This document shows positions 1 through 7,922 of a stretch of 64,000 bases of DNA, one piece after another. This stretch comes from Pseudomonas atagonensis (GTDB taxonomy: Bacteria; Pseudomonadota; Gammaproteobacteria; Pseudomonadales; Pseudomonadaceae): assembly GCF_011369485.1 (NCBI RefSeq), contig NZ_VXCA01000025.1, forward strand, positions 124,001 to 188,000. Direction: 5' to 3'. The first letter of the stretch is position 1. Each line of letters opens with the position of its first letter. The notes beneath the pieces are model-generated. The model did no database searches and was not told where the DNA came from. It saw only the letters and a program-made list of their open reading frames with translations. A program made the position numbers and the translations under genes.

Positions 1-438
1 CATGGTCACGAGGAAGGCTTCTTCACCCTCATCGAACTGGCGACGTTCTTTTTGCTGAATGACCAACACGCCGACGACGCGGCGGTGGTGAATGATCGGT
101 GCACCGAGGAACGAGGCGTAACGCTCTTCACCGGTTTCGGCGAAGTAGCGGTAGCGCGGGTGATCCGCAGCGTTTTCGAGGTTCAGGGGTTCTTCACGCG
201 TGCCGACCAGACCGACCAGACCTTCGTTGGGTGCCATGCTGACCTTGCCGATCGAGCGCTTGTTCAAGCCCTCGGTGGCCATCAGGACGAAGCGGTTGGT
301 CTCGGGATCAAGCAGGTAGACCGAGCAGACCTGGCTGCCCATGGCCTCTTTGACGCGCAACACAATAATCCCCAACGCCGCCTTGAGATCCTTGGCGGAG
401 TTAACTTCCTGGACGATCTTGCGCAGCGTATTGAGCAT
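1..438 (-). CDS. ptsP: PtsP (EI-Ntr), N-terminal GAF part, cut by window edge
   Basis: The reverse strand from the ATG at 438 reads MLNTLRKIVQEVNSAKDL and stays open to the window edge (146 codons). This is the N-terminal GAF sensor domain of phosphoenolpyruvate-protein phosphotransferase PtsP, the first enzyme of the nitrogen PTS. In the family PtsP takes phosphate from PEP and passes it to NPr and EIIA-Ntr, with the GAF domain sensing glutamine or alpha-ketoglutarate. The HPr-binding and PEP-binding domains lie outside the window. It starts 22 bases after the rppH stop, so the two are probably co-transcribed, the usual rppH-ptsP arrangement of gamma-proteobacteria. Identity rests on the characteristic N-terminus and this neighbour. 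Confidence 0.93.
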   Translation of the reverse strand, partial: MLNTLRKIVQEVNSAKDLKAALGIIVLRVKEAMGSQVCSVYLLDPETNRFVLMATEGLNKRSIGKVSMAPNEGLVGLVGTREEPLNLENAADHPRYRYFAETGEERYASFLGAPIIHHRRVVGVLVIQQKERRQFDEGEEAFLVTM

Positions 439-460
439 GGCTCGGGGTCGAACTCCGTCG

Positions 461-940
461 TCAGTCGCGCGCTAAAAGGCGCGGGGCAAGCTCTTTGAGG
501 GCGCGGCGATACACCTCGCGCTTGAATGTCACCACCTGGCCCAACGGATACCAATAGCTGACCCAGCGCCAGCCATCGAACTCCGGTTTACCGGTCAAAT
601 CCATCCGCACCCGCTGCTCGTTGGAGATCAGGCGCAGGAGAAACCATTTCTGTTTCTGGCCGATGCACAGCGGTTGGCTGTGGGTACGCACCAGACGTTG
701 CGGCAAACGATAGCGCAACCAGCCTCTGGTGCAGGCCAGTATTTCAACATCTTCACGTTCCAGGCCAACTTCTTCGTTCAGCTCGCGGTACAAGGCGTCT
801 TCCGGCGTCTCTTCAGGGTTGATTCCCCCTTGCGGAAACTGCCAGGCATCTTGATTGATACGGCGAGCCCATAGCACCTGGCCGGCGTCATTCGTCAGAA
901 TGATCCCGACATTGGGGCGGAAACCATCGGGGTCGATCAC
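461..940 (-). CDS. rppH: RNA 5'-pyrophosphohydrolase RppH
   Basis: Nudix hydrolase of 159 residues that removes pyrophosphate from the 5' end of mRNA and so opens it to RNase E decay. The Nudix box is complete at about residues 38-60 ([20 protein letters not shown] followed by VG). The frame is open upstream to an ATG at 1000, but the start chosen is the GTG at 938-940. That start gives the family N-terminus [15 protein letters not shown] and has a GAGG ribosome site 8 bases upstream. The gene leads into ptsP and is divergent from the HAD phosphatase gene. Length and sequence match the family over the whole protein. Confidence 0.95.
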
Positions 941-1083
941 GGCAACAACCTCGCAAACGCATGTCGCCGCATTGTTCCACAAAGATTGATAAGGCAGCAA
1001 CGAAGCTTCCTACCTTATGTGCACTCTTGTGAAAAGACCGTATTCTTGTCGCCTTTTTACAGACTTTTCAGCGGGTAACTGCA

Positions 1084-1740
1084 ATGCGCCTGGCTCTATT
1101 CGATTTGGACAACACCCTTCTGGGCGGCGACAGCGATCACGCCTGGGGCGACTATCTGTGTGAACGCGGCTTCCTCGATCCGATCGCCTACAAGGCGCGC
1201 AATGACGAGTTCTATCAGGATTACCTGGCCGGCAAACTGGATAACGCCGCGTACCTGAATTTCTGCCTGGAGATCCTTGGTCGCACGGAAATGGCCGTAC
1301 TCGATCAATGGCACAGCGATTACATGCGCGACTGCATCGAACCGATTGTGTTGCCCAAGGCTCTGGCGCTGCTGAAAAAGCACCGCGACGCCGGCGACAA
1401 ACTCGTGATCATCACCGCGACCAATCGCTTCGTCACCGCACCGATTGCCGTTCGTTTGGGCGTCGAAACCCTGATTGCCACCGAGTGCGAAATGGTCGAC
1501 GGCCGCTACAGCGGGCGCAGCACCGACATTCCGTGCTTCCGTGAGGGTAAGGTGACGCGCCTGAATCGTTGGCTGGAAGAAACCGGTTATTCGCTGGACG
1601 ACAGCTATTTCTATAGCGACTCGATGAATGATTTGCCATTGCTTGAGCAAGTGGCGAACCCGGTCGCTGTCGATCCGGACCCGAATCTGCGCGCCGAAGC
1701 CGACAAGCGTGGCTGGCCGGTGATTTCGTTGCGCGGCTGA
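1084..1740 (+). CDS. HAD superfamily phosphatase, subfamily IB
   Basis: A 218-residue haloacid-dehalogenase phosphatase. Motif I is FDLDNTLL, with the nucleophile Asp7 and acid/base Asp9. Motif II is the Thr of VIITATNRF near residue 111, and motif III is SDSMNDLPLLE near residues 179-189. The helical cap between motifs I and II is typical of the SerB/CicA-like IB group. Homologues are annotated as phosphoserine-like or histidinol-phosphate phosphatases, but the substrate cannot be read from the sequence. It is divergent from rppH, and the same neighbour pair occurs in other pseudomonads. No signal peptide is seen, so it should be cytosolic. Confidence 0.85.
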   Translation: MRLALFDLDNTLLGGDSDHAWGDYLCERGFLDPIAYKARNDEFYQDYLAGKLDNAAYLNFCLEILGRTEMAVLDQWHSDYMRDCIEPIVLPKALALLKKHRDAGDKLVIITATNRFVTAPIAVRLGVETLIATECEMVDGRYSGRSTDIPCFREGKVTRLNRWLEETGYSLDDSYFYSDSMNDLPLLEQVANPVAVDPDPNLRAEADKRGWPVISLRG

Positions 1741-1745
1741 TATCG

Positions 1746-1821
1746 CCTTCGCGAGCAAGCCCGCTCCCGCATTGGATCTGTGTCGTTCACAAATCCCCTG
1801 TGGGAGGGGCTTGCTCCCGAA
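1746..1821. repeat. Paired REP palindrome (GCGAGCAAGC family)
   Basis: Two inverted copies, ttcgcgagcaagcccgctcc and its near-complement gggaggggcttgctcccga, flank a short spacer in the gap after the HAD gene. This is a REPIN-type pair. Confidence 0.8.
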
Positions 1822-1844
1822 TGGGGTCGACTCAGTCTCAGGCC

Positions 1845-2270
1845 TTAAACAGGCTTGGCCCCCATCAAACCGGCAATCGCCACAAAACACACAAAACTGA
1901 ACAACGCCAAGGCAAAACTGAATTTGCCAACGCCACTCGGCGCCTTGCGCAAGCGGTTCAAGCGCACCAGCAGCCAGAACCACGCCAGCGCCGCCACGGT
2001 GTAAAGCACGCTCGACGCCAGAATCCACGTCTGCCCCAGCGGCCAGCCCACCAGATGCACCATCCACCAGCCAGTGAACGGCAAGCTCAGCAAGGCCAGC
2101 GCCATCAACAGCCAGACAAACACCCGTGGTCGCTGCAATGTACGGCTGCCCGCCGTCGCATCACCTTTGCGCCGCGCCAGAAAAACCCAGACTCCCAGCC
2201 CCAGCGCACCCGCCAGCAACACCACGGTCGCGACCATGTGTGCCGTTTTCAGGGCAGTTAACGTTTCCAT
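1845..2270 (-). CDS. DUF2269-type integral membrane protein
   Basis: A 141-residue protein with four predicted hydrophobic helices (about residues 8-32, 50-72, 80-102 and 115-136). Short basic loops (RRKGD, RLNRLRK) lie between the helices and should face the cytoplasm. The pattern and the start METLTALKTAHMVATVVLL fit the DUF2269 family of small inner-membrane proteins, for which no reaction is established. It lies just downstream of ilvA on the same strand, 39 bases after the ilvA stop, so it may be read through from ilvA. Nothing in the sequence links it to isoleucine synthesis. Confidence 0.7.
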   Translation of the reverse strand: METLTALKTAHMVATVVLLAGALGLGVWVFLARRKGDATAGSRTLQRPRVFVWLLMALALLSLPFTGWWMVHLVGWPLGQTWILASSVLYTVAALAWFWLLVRLNRLRKAPSGVGKFSFALALFSFVCFVAIAGLMGAKPV

Positions 2271-2309
2271 TGTCAGATTTCCTTATGGCCTGCCCATCAG
2301 CGTAGCCGC

Positions 2310-3824
2310 TCAGCCAAGAAACAGCTGATAGGCCGGGTTGTCACTTTCGTCCCAGTACGGATAACCAATCTCAGCCAGCGCGGCCGGCACCAGATGACGC
2401 TCGTCGTGAGGCACTTGCAGACCGGCTACCACCCGACCATCCGCCGCGCCGTGGTTGCGGTAGTGGAACATCGAGATGTTCCAGCGCCCACCGAGCTTGT
2501 TGAGGAAGTTGAACAGCGCACCCGGACGCTCCGGGAATTCGAAACGCAGCACCACTTCATCGACCACCTGCGCCGCGCGACCGCCGACCATGTGGCGGAT
2601 GTGCAGTTTGGCCAGTTCGTTGTCGGTCAGGTCGATGACCGGGAAACCCTGCTCGGTCAGGCTCGCCAGCAAGGCGCTGCGCGGGTCGTTTTCCGGGTGA
2701 GTCTGCACGCCAACGAAGATGTGCGCTTCGCTGCCGGTGTTGTAGCGGTAGTTGAATTCGGTGATCTGGCGTTTGCCGATGGCTTCGCAGAATGCCTTGA
2801 AGCTGCCGGCCTTCTCGGGAATGGTCACGGCGATGATCGCTTCGCGGCCCTCGCCCAGCTCGGCACGTTCGGCAACGTGGCGCAGGCGGTCAAAGTTGAC
2901 GTTGGCCCCGGAGTCGATGGCGACGAAGGTCTGGCCGCTGACGCCACGCTGCTCGACGTATTTCTTGATCCCGGCCACGCCCAAGGCACCGGCAGGTTCG
3001 GTGATCGAGCGGGTATCGTCGTAGATATCCTTGATTGCTGCGCAGATTTCATCGGTGCTGACGGTGATCACTTCATCGACATAGTCTTTGCAGATGTCGA
3101 AGGTGTGCTGGCCGATCTGCGCCACGGCCACGCCGTCGGCGAAGATGCCCACGGTCGGCAGAACAACGCGCTCGCCCGCCGCCATAGCGGCTTGCAGGCA
3201 ATTGGAGTCGTCCGGTTCAACACCGATGACCTTGATGTCCGGACGCAGGTATTTCACGTACGCAGCGATGCCGGCAATCAGTCCGCCGCCACCGACCGGA
3301 ACGAAAATCGCGTCCAGTGGCTGCGGATGCTGACGCAGGATTTCCATGGCCACGGTGCCCTGCCCGGCAATGGTGTGCGGATCATCGTACGGGTGAATGT
3401 AGACATAGCCTTTTTCATCGACCAGTTTCAGCGAGTAGGCCAAAGCTTCCGGGAACGAATCACCGTGCAGCACTACTTTGCCGCCGCGCGAGCGCACGCC
3501 TTCGACCTTGATCTCCGGGGTGGTCTTGGGCATGACGATGGTGGCTTTGACGCCGAGCACTTTCGCCGCCAGGGCCAGACCTTGCGCATGGTTACCCGCC
3601 GACGCGGTGACGACGCCACGGGCGCGCTCTTCGTCGGTCAGTTGGGTCAACTTGTTGTAGGCACCGCGAATCTTGAACGAGAACACCGGCTGCAAGTCTT
3701 CGCGCTTGAGCCAGATGTCGTTGCCCAGCCGCTCGGAGAGCTGGCGAGCGTTCTGCAGCGGGGTTTCTACGGCAACGTCATAAACGCGCGAGGTGAGGAT
3801 CTTCTTGACGTACTGTTCGAGCAT
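2310..3824 (-). CDS. ilvA: Threonine ammonia-lyase, biosynthetic (IlvA)
   Basis: A 504-residue PLP enzyme that converts threonine to 2-oxobutanoate and ammonia, the first step of isoleucine synthesis. The PLP lysine is Lys51 in FSFKIRGAYNKL. The glycine-rich phosphate loop is VGGGGLIAG near residue 180, and SAGNHAQG lies near residue 85. The C-terminal third holds two ACT-like regulatory domains (IAVTIPEKAGSF and LRFEFPERPGALFNFL), the feature that separates the isoleucine-inhibited biosynthetic enzyme from the short catabolic TdcB. The gene is divergent from rpiA, the same pair as in P. aeruginosa. Full family length; nothing unusual seen. Confidence 0.96.
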   Translation of the reverse strand: MLEQYVKKILTSRVYDVAVETPLQNARQLSERLGNDIWLKREDLQPVFSFKIRGAYNKLTQLTDEERARGVVTASAGNHAQGLALAAKVLGVKATIVMPKTTPEIKVEGVRSRGGKVVLHGDSFPEALAYSLKLVDEKGYVYIHPYDDPHTIAGQGTVAMEILRQHPQPLDAIFVPVGGGGLIAGIAAYVKYLRPDIKVIGVEPDDSNCLQAAMAAGERVVLPTVGIFADGVAVAQIGQHTFDICKDYVDEVITVSTDEICAAIKDIYDDTRSITEPAGALGVAGIKKYVEQRGVSGQTFVAIDSGANVNFDRLRHVAERAELGEGREAIIAVTIPEKAGSFKAFCEAIGKRQITEFNYRYNTGSEAHIFVGVQTHPENDPRSALLASLTEQGFPVIDLTDNELAKLHIRHMVGGRAAQVVDEVVLRFEFPERPGALFNFLNKLGGRWNISMFHYRNHGAADGRVVAGLQVPHDERHLVPAALAEIGYPYWDESDNPAYQLFLG

Positions 3825-3943
3825 CGGAAAGCATCACTGAGCGGGTTGGGCAGGGCCAAGGAGTCTAACCCGGCTTTTACTTGGGCGACCACACTAAACA
3901 GGTGGTTTTACGGCCTGGAAATCTATTCTTGAGCGAGCATTAT

Positions 3944-4080
3944 TGTGGCGAGGGGATTTATCCCCGCTGGAGTGCGAAGCGCTCCCCGGCATTCTTCCAG
4001 ATATACCGCGTTCTCAGGTTTTACGACGGCTACGCCGCCGAACGGGGCGGTGCGACGTTTCGCTAAATCCCCTCGCCACA
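3944..4080. repeat. Paired REP palindrome (GTGGCGAGGGGATTTATCCCC family)
   Basis: The left arm tgtggcgaggggatttatcc is repeated in inverted orientation at 4061-4080 (taaatcccctcgccaca), about 100 bases apart, in the ilvA-rpiA gap. A second inner inverted segment (GGAGTGCGAAGCGCTCC) lies at 3969-3985. The pair lies directly upstream of rpiA. Confidence 0.85.
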
Positions 4081-4151
4081 GGAGTTTTCGCCGGGGATGG
4101 GGATATAATGTCGGTCTTTCCGTTCTCCCTTTGCCCGCTTCCGGAGCCCGC

Positions 4152-4826
4152 ATGACCCAGGATCAACTCAAACAGGCAGTGGCTCAGGCCGCCGTCGACT
4201 TCATCCTTCCGAAACTCGACGACAAGAGCATCGTCGGGGTCGGCACCGGCTCCACCGCCAACTGCTTCATCGACGCCCTGGCCCAGCACAAGGGCGCGTT
4301 CGACGGCGCGGTCGCCAGCTCCGAAGCCACCGCCGCGCGCCTGAAGGGCCACGGCATTCCGGTGTATGAGCTGAACACCGTCAGCGATCTGGAGTTCTAT
4401 GTAGACGGCGCCGACGAAAGCGACGAGCACCTGAACCTGATCAAGGGCGGCGGTGCAGCTTTGACTCGCGAGAAGATCGTCGCGGCCGTGGCCAAGACCT
4501 TCATCTGCATCGCCGACGCCAGCAAACTGGTGCCGGTACTCGGTGAGTTCCCGCTGCCGGTCGAAGTGATCCCGATGGCCCGCAGCCACGTGGCCCGCCA
4601 ACTGGTGAAACTGGGCGGCGACCCGGTGTACCGCGAAGGCGTGTTGACCGACAACGGCAACATCATCCTCGACGTGTTCAACCTGCAGATCACCAATCCG
4701 GTGGAGCTGGAAGCGCAGATCAATGCGATTGTCGGCGTGGTCACCAACGGCTTGTTCGCGGCGCGTCCTGCGGATCTGTTGTTGCTGGGCACCAGCGAAG
4801 GCGTGAAAACCCTGAAGGCTGAGTAA
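4152..4826 (+). CDS. rpiA: Ribose-5-phosphate isomerase A
   Basis: A 224-residue enzyme that interconverts ribose 5-phosphate and ribulose 5-phosphate in the pentose phosphate pathway. Family motifs are all present: VGVGTGSTANCFID near residue 27 (phosphate loop), DGADESDEHLNLIKGGGAA near residue 83 (catalytic Asp, and Lys in the KGGG loop) and REKIVAAVAKTFI. The frame is open for 69 codons further upstream, but that part is REP sequence in translation. ATG 4152 gives MTQDQLKQAVAQAAVDFILPK, the normal N-terminus and length. Divergent from ilvA. Confidence 0.96.
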   Translation: MTQDQLKQAVAQAAVDFILPKLDDKSIVGVGTGSTANCFIDALAQHKGAFDGAVASSEATAARLKGHGIPVYELNTVSDLEFYVDGADESDEHLNLIKGGGAALTREKIVAAVAKTFICIADASKLVPVLGEFPLPVEVIPMARSHVARQLVKLGGDPVYREGVLTDNGNIILDVFNLQITNPVELEAQINAIVGVVTNGLFAARPADLLLLGTSEGVKTLKAE

Positions 4827-4856
4827 GCCAAGATTGCCCGAAATTTATGAAATTCC

Positions 4857-4950
4857 CCTGTAGGAGTGAGCCTGCTCGCGAAAGCGTTGTATCAGTTGAT
4901 ATAGATGTCGACTGACACACCGCTATCGCGAGCAAGCTCACTCCTACAAT
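4857..4950. repeat. Paired REP palindrome (GTAGGAGTGAGC variant)
   Basis: tgtaggagtgagcctgctcg at the left and cgcgagcaagctcactcctaca at the right are near-perfect inverted copies. They lie between the convergent genes rpiA and the first SdiA-regulated-type gene. Confidence 0.85.
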
Positions 4951-4966
4951 GGTTTTGTGGTGTTTG

Positions 4967-5884
4967 TCAGGGCTGTGCTGGTTTTTTGAAGACGTAAAAC
5001 AGGTTCGGCTCACTCACCAGATACAACGTCCCGTCGTCATCCATCGCAATCCCCTCCGCCTGCGGCACGTTTTTCTGCAAACCCTGGCGACCGCCGCTGA
5101 TGGACATCGTGCTCAACGGACGTCCATCCACATCCAGCTCCAGAATCAACCGCGACTCATCCGACAGCGCCAGTAGATGCCCGCTGCGCTCGTCGTATTG
5201 CAGGCTCGACAGATCGCGCACGAACATTCCGGCATCACGCTTGGGGTTGTTGATCACGTGCACTGCGTAGGACTTTTCCGGATTGAAGTGTGGAAAACCA
5301 TGCACTTCATAGATCAGCATCGGATCGCGCTCTTTCGCGACAAACAGGCGCTTGCCCACCGAGTCATACGCCAAACCCTCAAACCCCTTGTTGCCCGCCA
5401 TATGAACGCCAAGGGTCATTTGTTCGGCATCGGCCGCATCGAGGAAGGTCGTGCCCTCTTCCAGATGAATCTTGATCAATCGCTGTTGGCGCTCGTCGGT
5501 GATCACGTAGGTGTCCGCATTGATGAACTCCACCGCCTCTGCATCACCGAAGCCGACCAAGGCAATGCGCCGCAGAATCTTGCCTTCCAGCGACAGCTCG
5601 ACCAGCTCGGAATTCTTGTTGGTGACGGTGAACAGGCTTTTGCGCACCGGATCGAATGTCAGCGCCGAAACGTCGTCATCCAGCCCTTCAATGACCCGCG
5701 CCTCGATTGCCACCCGATATTGATCCAGACCAATGGCTTCGGTGCTCAGCGGTCGCCACAGCGTTTGCAGGTTGAACCACGCGCGCTCGAACAGGCGCAG
5801 GTATTGGCCAATCGCGATTAACGCGACCACGGCAATCACCGAGAAGAAAATAAAGAGCGGTTTGGGACGGGCAAGTCGACGCAT
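4967..5884 (-). CDS. SdiA-regulated / YjiK-type protein, copy 2
   Basis: A 305-residue protein with one N-terminal membrane anchor (about residues 9-27, FIFFSVIAVVALIAIGQYL), then a domain predicted to lie in the periplasm. Repeating short beta segments (VSALTFDPVRKSLFTVTNKN, GFEGLAYDSVGKRLFVAKER, DLSSLQYDERSGHLLALSDES, AEGIAMDDDGTLYLVSEPNLFY) resemble a beta-propeller of the SdiA-regulated (YjiK) family. No enzymatic role is known. It is a paralogue of the next gene upstream (6003-6926), with the same layout and the same C-terminal SEPNLFY motif, so the pair arose by tandem duplication. Both genes read in the same direction with a 118-base gap. Confidence 0.8.
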   Translation of the reverse strand: MRRLARPKPLFIFFSVIAVVALIAIGQYLRLFERAWFNLQTLWRPLSTEAIGLDQYRVAIEARVIEGLDDDVSALTFDPVRKSLFTVTNKNSELVELSLEGKILRRIALVGFGDAEAVEFINADTYVITDERQQRLIKIHLEEGTTFLDAADAEQMTLGVHMAGNKGFEGLAYDSVGKRLFVAKERDPMLIYEVHGFPHFNPEKSYAVHVINNPKRDAGMFVRDLSSLQYDERSGHLLALSDESRLILELDVDGRPLSTMSISGGRQGLQKNVPQAEGIAMDDDGTLYLVSEPNLFYVFKKPAQP

Positions 5885-6002
5885 TCGGGAGGGCTCGGTA
5901 GCAAACAGGGCGGATGAAATATCACGCCCGTCTGAACTGAAGCTTAATGGCCACTTGCTTCTGACGACAATCAGACTTATCTGAAATTGCCGCGAGGAAA
6001 AA

Positions 6003-6926
6003 TTACTTCTGCTTCTCGAATCGGTAGAACAGGTTCGGCTCGCTGACCATATACAGCGTGCCCGCCTCGTCCATGGTCACGCCTTCGGCGCGCGGGATGG
6101 TTTTCTTGAGGCCGTTGAAACCGCCGAGCAAGGTCATGAAGCTGACCTGGTCACCCTTCTCGTCCAGCTCCAGCAACAGATGCGAATCGGCAGACAACAC
6201 CAGCATGTGGCCGGTGCGCGGGTCGATTGCCAGCGCCGAGAGATTGCGGATATCCAGCTCATCACTGGCCAGTTTCTGCTTGTCGCCGTTGAGGGTCTGG
6301 CTGCCGTCGCTTTTCCAGGTGAACAGCGCCGGCGGGCGCTCTTCGCCCAGCAGCAGTTGCTGATTGCGCGCATCCCAGGTGATCGCCTCGAAAGCCTTGT
6401 TCTGGTCTTTCGACGGGCCGAGATCGTATTGGGGGAAATTGGCGATGTTGAGTTCGCGGGTGTCGGCATCGACCTTGACGATGGTCAGCGTGTGTTGGCG
6501 CTCATCGACAATGGCCATCAGGCCGTTTTCCATGACGGTAACGCCTTCAGGATTGCTCCAGCCCACCAGCGGCATTTTGCGCAGCACATCGCCTTGCAGC
6601 GTCAGTTCGGCAAGGAACGGGTTCTTGCCCATCACCGAGAACAGGGTTTTGGTTTTCGGGTTGTAGGCCAGATCCGAGGCCTCGTCCTTTTCCATTCCGG
6701 TTAACGGCTTGGCGTCGATCACCACGCGGTAATCCGGCAGCCAGATGCTTTCTTTCTGTTCGGCCTGGCTTTCGAAGCGCTCCTGCAACCACAGCACTGC
6801 GCGATCATCCCAATGCATGGCAAACGCCAGCGCGTAAGCAGCCGCCAGTGCCAGCAACAGCCAGGCATACCAGCGCAGGGCGAAACGAGAATGGCGAGCA
6901 GGTTTGAGCTGAGTTTGAGAGGACAT
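6003..6926 (-). CDS. SdiA-regulated / YjiK-type protein, copy 1
   Basis: A 307-residue paralogue of the downstream gene. It has an N-terminal membrane helix (about residues 17-37, RWYAWLLLALAAAYALAFAM), then propeller-like repeats: ASDLAYNPKTKTLFSVMGKNP, EAITWDARNQQLLLGEER, NLSALAIDPRTGHMLVLSADS and AEGVTMDEAGTLYMVSEPNLF. The family is predicted to sit on the outer face of the inner membrane, and its name comes from an E. coli gene responsive to SdiA. The pair shares clear repeat spacing but differs in the linkers, so the duplication is not recent. Function unknown. Confidence 0.8.
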   Translation of the reverse strand: MSSQTQLKPARHSRFALRWYAWLLLALAAAYALAFAMHWDDRAVLWLQERFESQAEQKESIWLPDYRVVIDAKPLTGMEKDEASDLAYNPKTKTLFSVMGKNPFLAELTLQGDVLRKMPLVGWSNPEGVTVMENGLMAIVDERQHTLTIVKVDADTRELNIANFPQYDLGPSKDQNKAFEAITWDARNQQLLLGEERPPALFTWKSDGSQTLNGDKQKLASDELDIRNLSALAIDPRTGHMLVLSADSHLLLELDEKGDQVSFMTLLGGFNGLKKTIPRAEGVTMDEAGTLYMVSEPNLFYRFEKQK

Positions 6927-7090
6927 CGACGGACGCTTTCCGAAAATTCAGGCTATGGGTAATAGCACAAAGAGGCCGGCTAGGACGCCAGAATGAGAGG
7001 AATTATCCGTACAAGATGTGAAAAAAACGGCAAATGGCGGGATTGCCCTGAAGTTTGTGGGCCACGACACAAAAATCCCGGCCGGGCTCC

Positions 7091-7185
7091 TGTGGCGAGG
7101 GGATTTATCCCCGTTGGGTCGCGCAGCGACCGCAAAAATTCTGGGTCTGCTGCGCAGTCCAACGGGGATAAATCCCCTCGCCACA
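7091..7185. repeat. Paired REP palindrome (GTGGCGAGGGG family)
   Basis: The left arm at 7091-7114 (tgtggcgaggggatttatcc...) is mirrored by aacggggataaatcccctcg and ccaca ending at 7185. A short inner inverted repeat (gtcgcgcagcgac) follows the left arm. It lies between two same-strand genes. Confidence 0.85.
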
Positions 7186-7215
7186 AAGACACCACCCATA
7201 GGAAGGGTGGTGGGA

Positions 7216-7881
7216 TTAGCGCACGCTGCTGGTAAAGCTGCTGGCGCCAACCAGTTCTAGAACGATGTCGTCGCCGACATTCAGCGGGCCTACGCCGACC
7301 GGCGTGCCGGTCAGGATCACGTCCCCGGCCTGCAGCGAGAAGCAACCGGCCATGTGCTGAATCATCGGCACAATCGGGTTGAGCATCGCACTGCTGTTGC
7401 CGTCCTGACGGACTTCGCCGTTGATGGTCAGGCGTATGCCGATGTCGGTGAGGTCAGCGAAGGTGCTGCCGACCACGAACGGTGCAATCACCGCCGCGCC
7501 GTCGAACGACTTGGCGATTTCCCACGGCAAGCCCTTGGCTTTCAGCTCGGCCTGCTTGTCGCGCAGGGTCAGATCCAGCGCAGGGGCGAAACCGGAAATC
7601 GCGTCGAGCACTTCTTCACGGCTCGGTTTGGTCGACAGCGGCTTGCCGATCAACACGGCAATTTCCGCTTCGTAGTGCACTGAACCGCGCTCGGTCGGAA
7701 TGCTGAAACCACCTTCCAGCGGCACCACACAACTGCCCGGCTTGATGAACAGCAACGGCTCGGTAGGCACCGGGTTGTCCAGTTCCTTAGCGTGTTCGGC
7801 GTAATTACGGCCGATGCACACCACTTTCCCCAGCGGAAAATGAATCCGCGTACCGTCGACGTACTGGTGCTGATAGCTCAT
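7216..7881 (-). CDS. Fumarylacetoacetate hydrolase-fold protein (acylpyruvase / oxaloacetate decarboxylase type)
   Basis: A 221-residue single-domain FAH protein, much shorter than true fumarylacetoacetase and close in size to the FAHD1/YcgM group that hydrolyses acylpyruvates or decarboxylates oxaloacetate. Likely metal ligands are Glu71 and Glu73 (YEAEIAVLIG) and Asp103 (ALDLTLRD). The lysine-bearing segment KSFDGAAVIAPF and the C-terminal DVILTGTPVGVGPL are also typical. It follows the D-2-hydroxyglutarate dehydrogenase gene by 41 bases on the same strand, so the two are likely co-transcribed. The pairing suggests a role in cleaning up 2-oxo acids, but the substrate is not proven. Confidence 0.85.
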   Translation of the reverse strand: MSYQHQYVDGTRIHFPLGKVVCIGRNYAEHAKELDNPVPTEPLLFIKPGSCVVPLEGGFSIPTERGSVHYEAEIAVLIGKPLSTKPSREEVLDAISGFAPALDLTLRDKQAELKAKGLPWEIAKSFDGAAVIAPFVVGSTFADLTDIGIRLTINGEVRQDGNSSAMLNPIVPMIQHMAGCFSLQAGDVILTGTPVGVGPLNVGDDIVLELVGASSFTSSVR

Positions 7882-7922
7882 TTACCGACTCCTGCCTTCA
7901 TTGATTCATCAAGGATTGCCAA

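Noticed and set aside
3945..4151. Extended N-terminus of RpiA
   Set aside because: The extra codons translate the REP pair, and the standard RpiA start with normal length lies at 4152.
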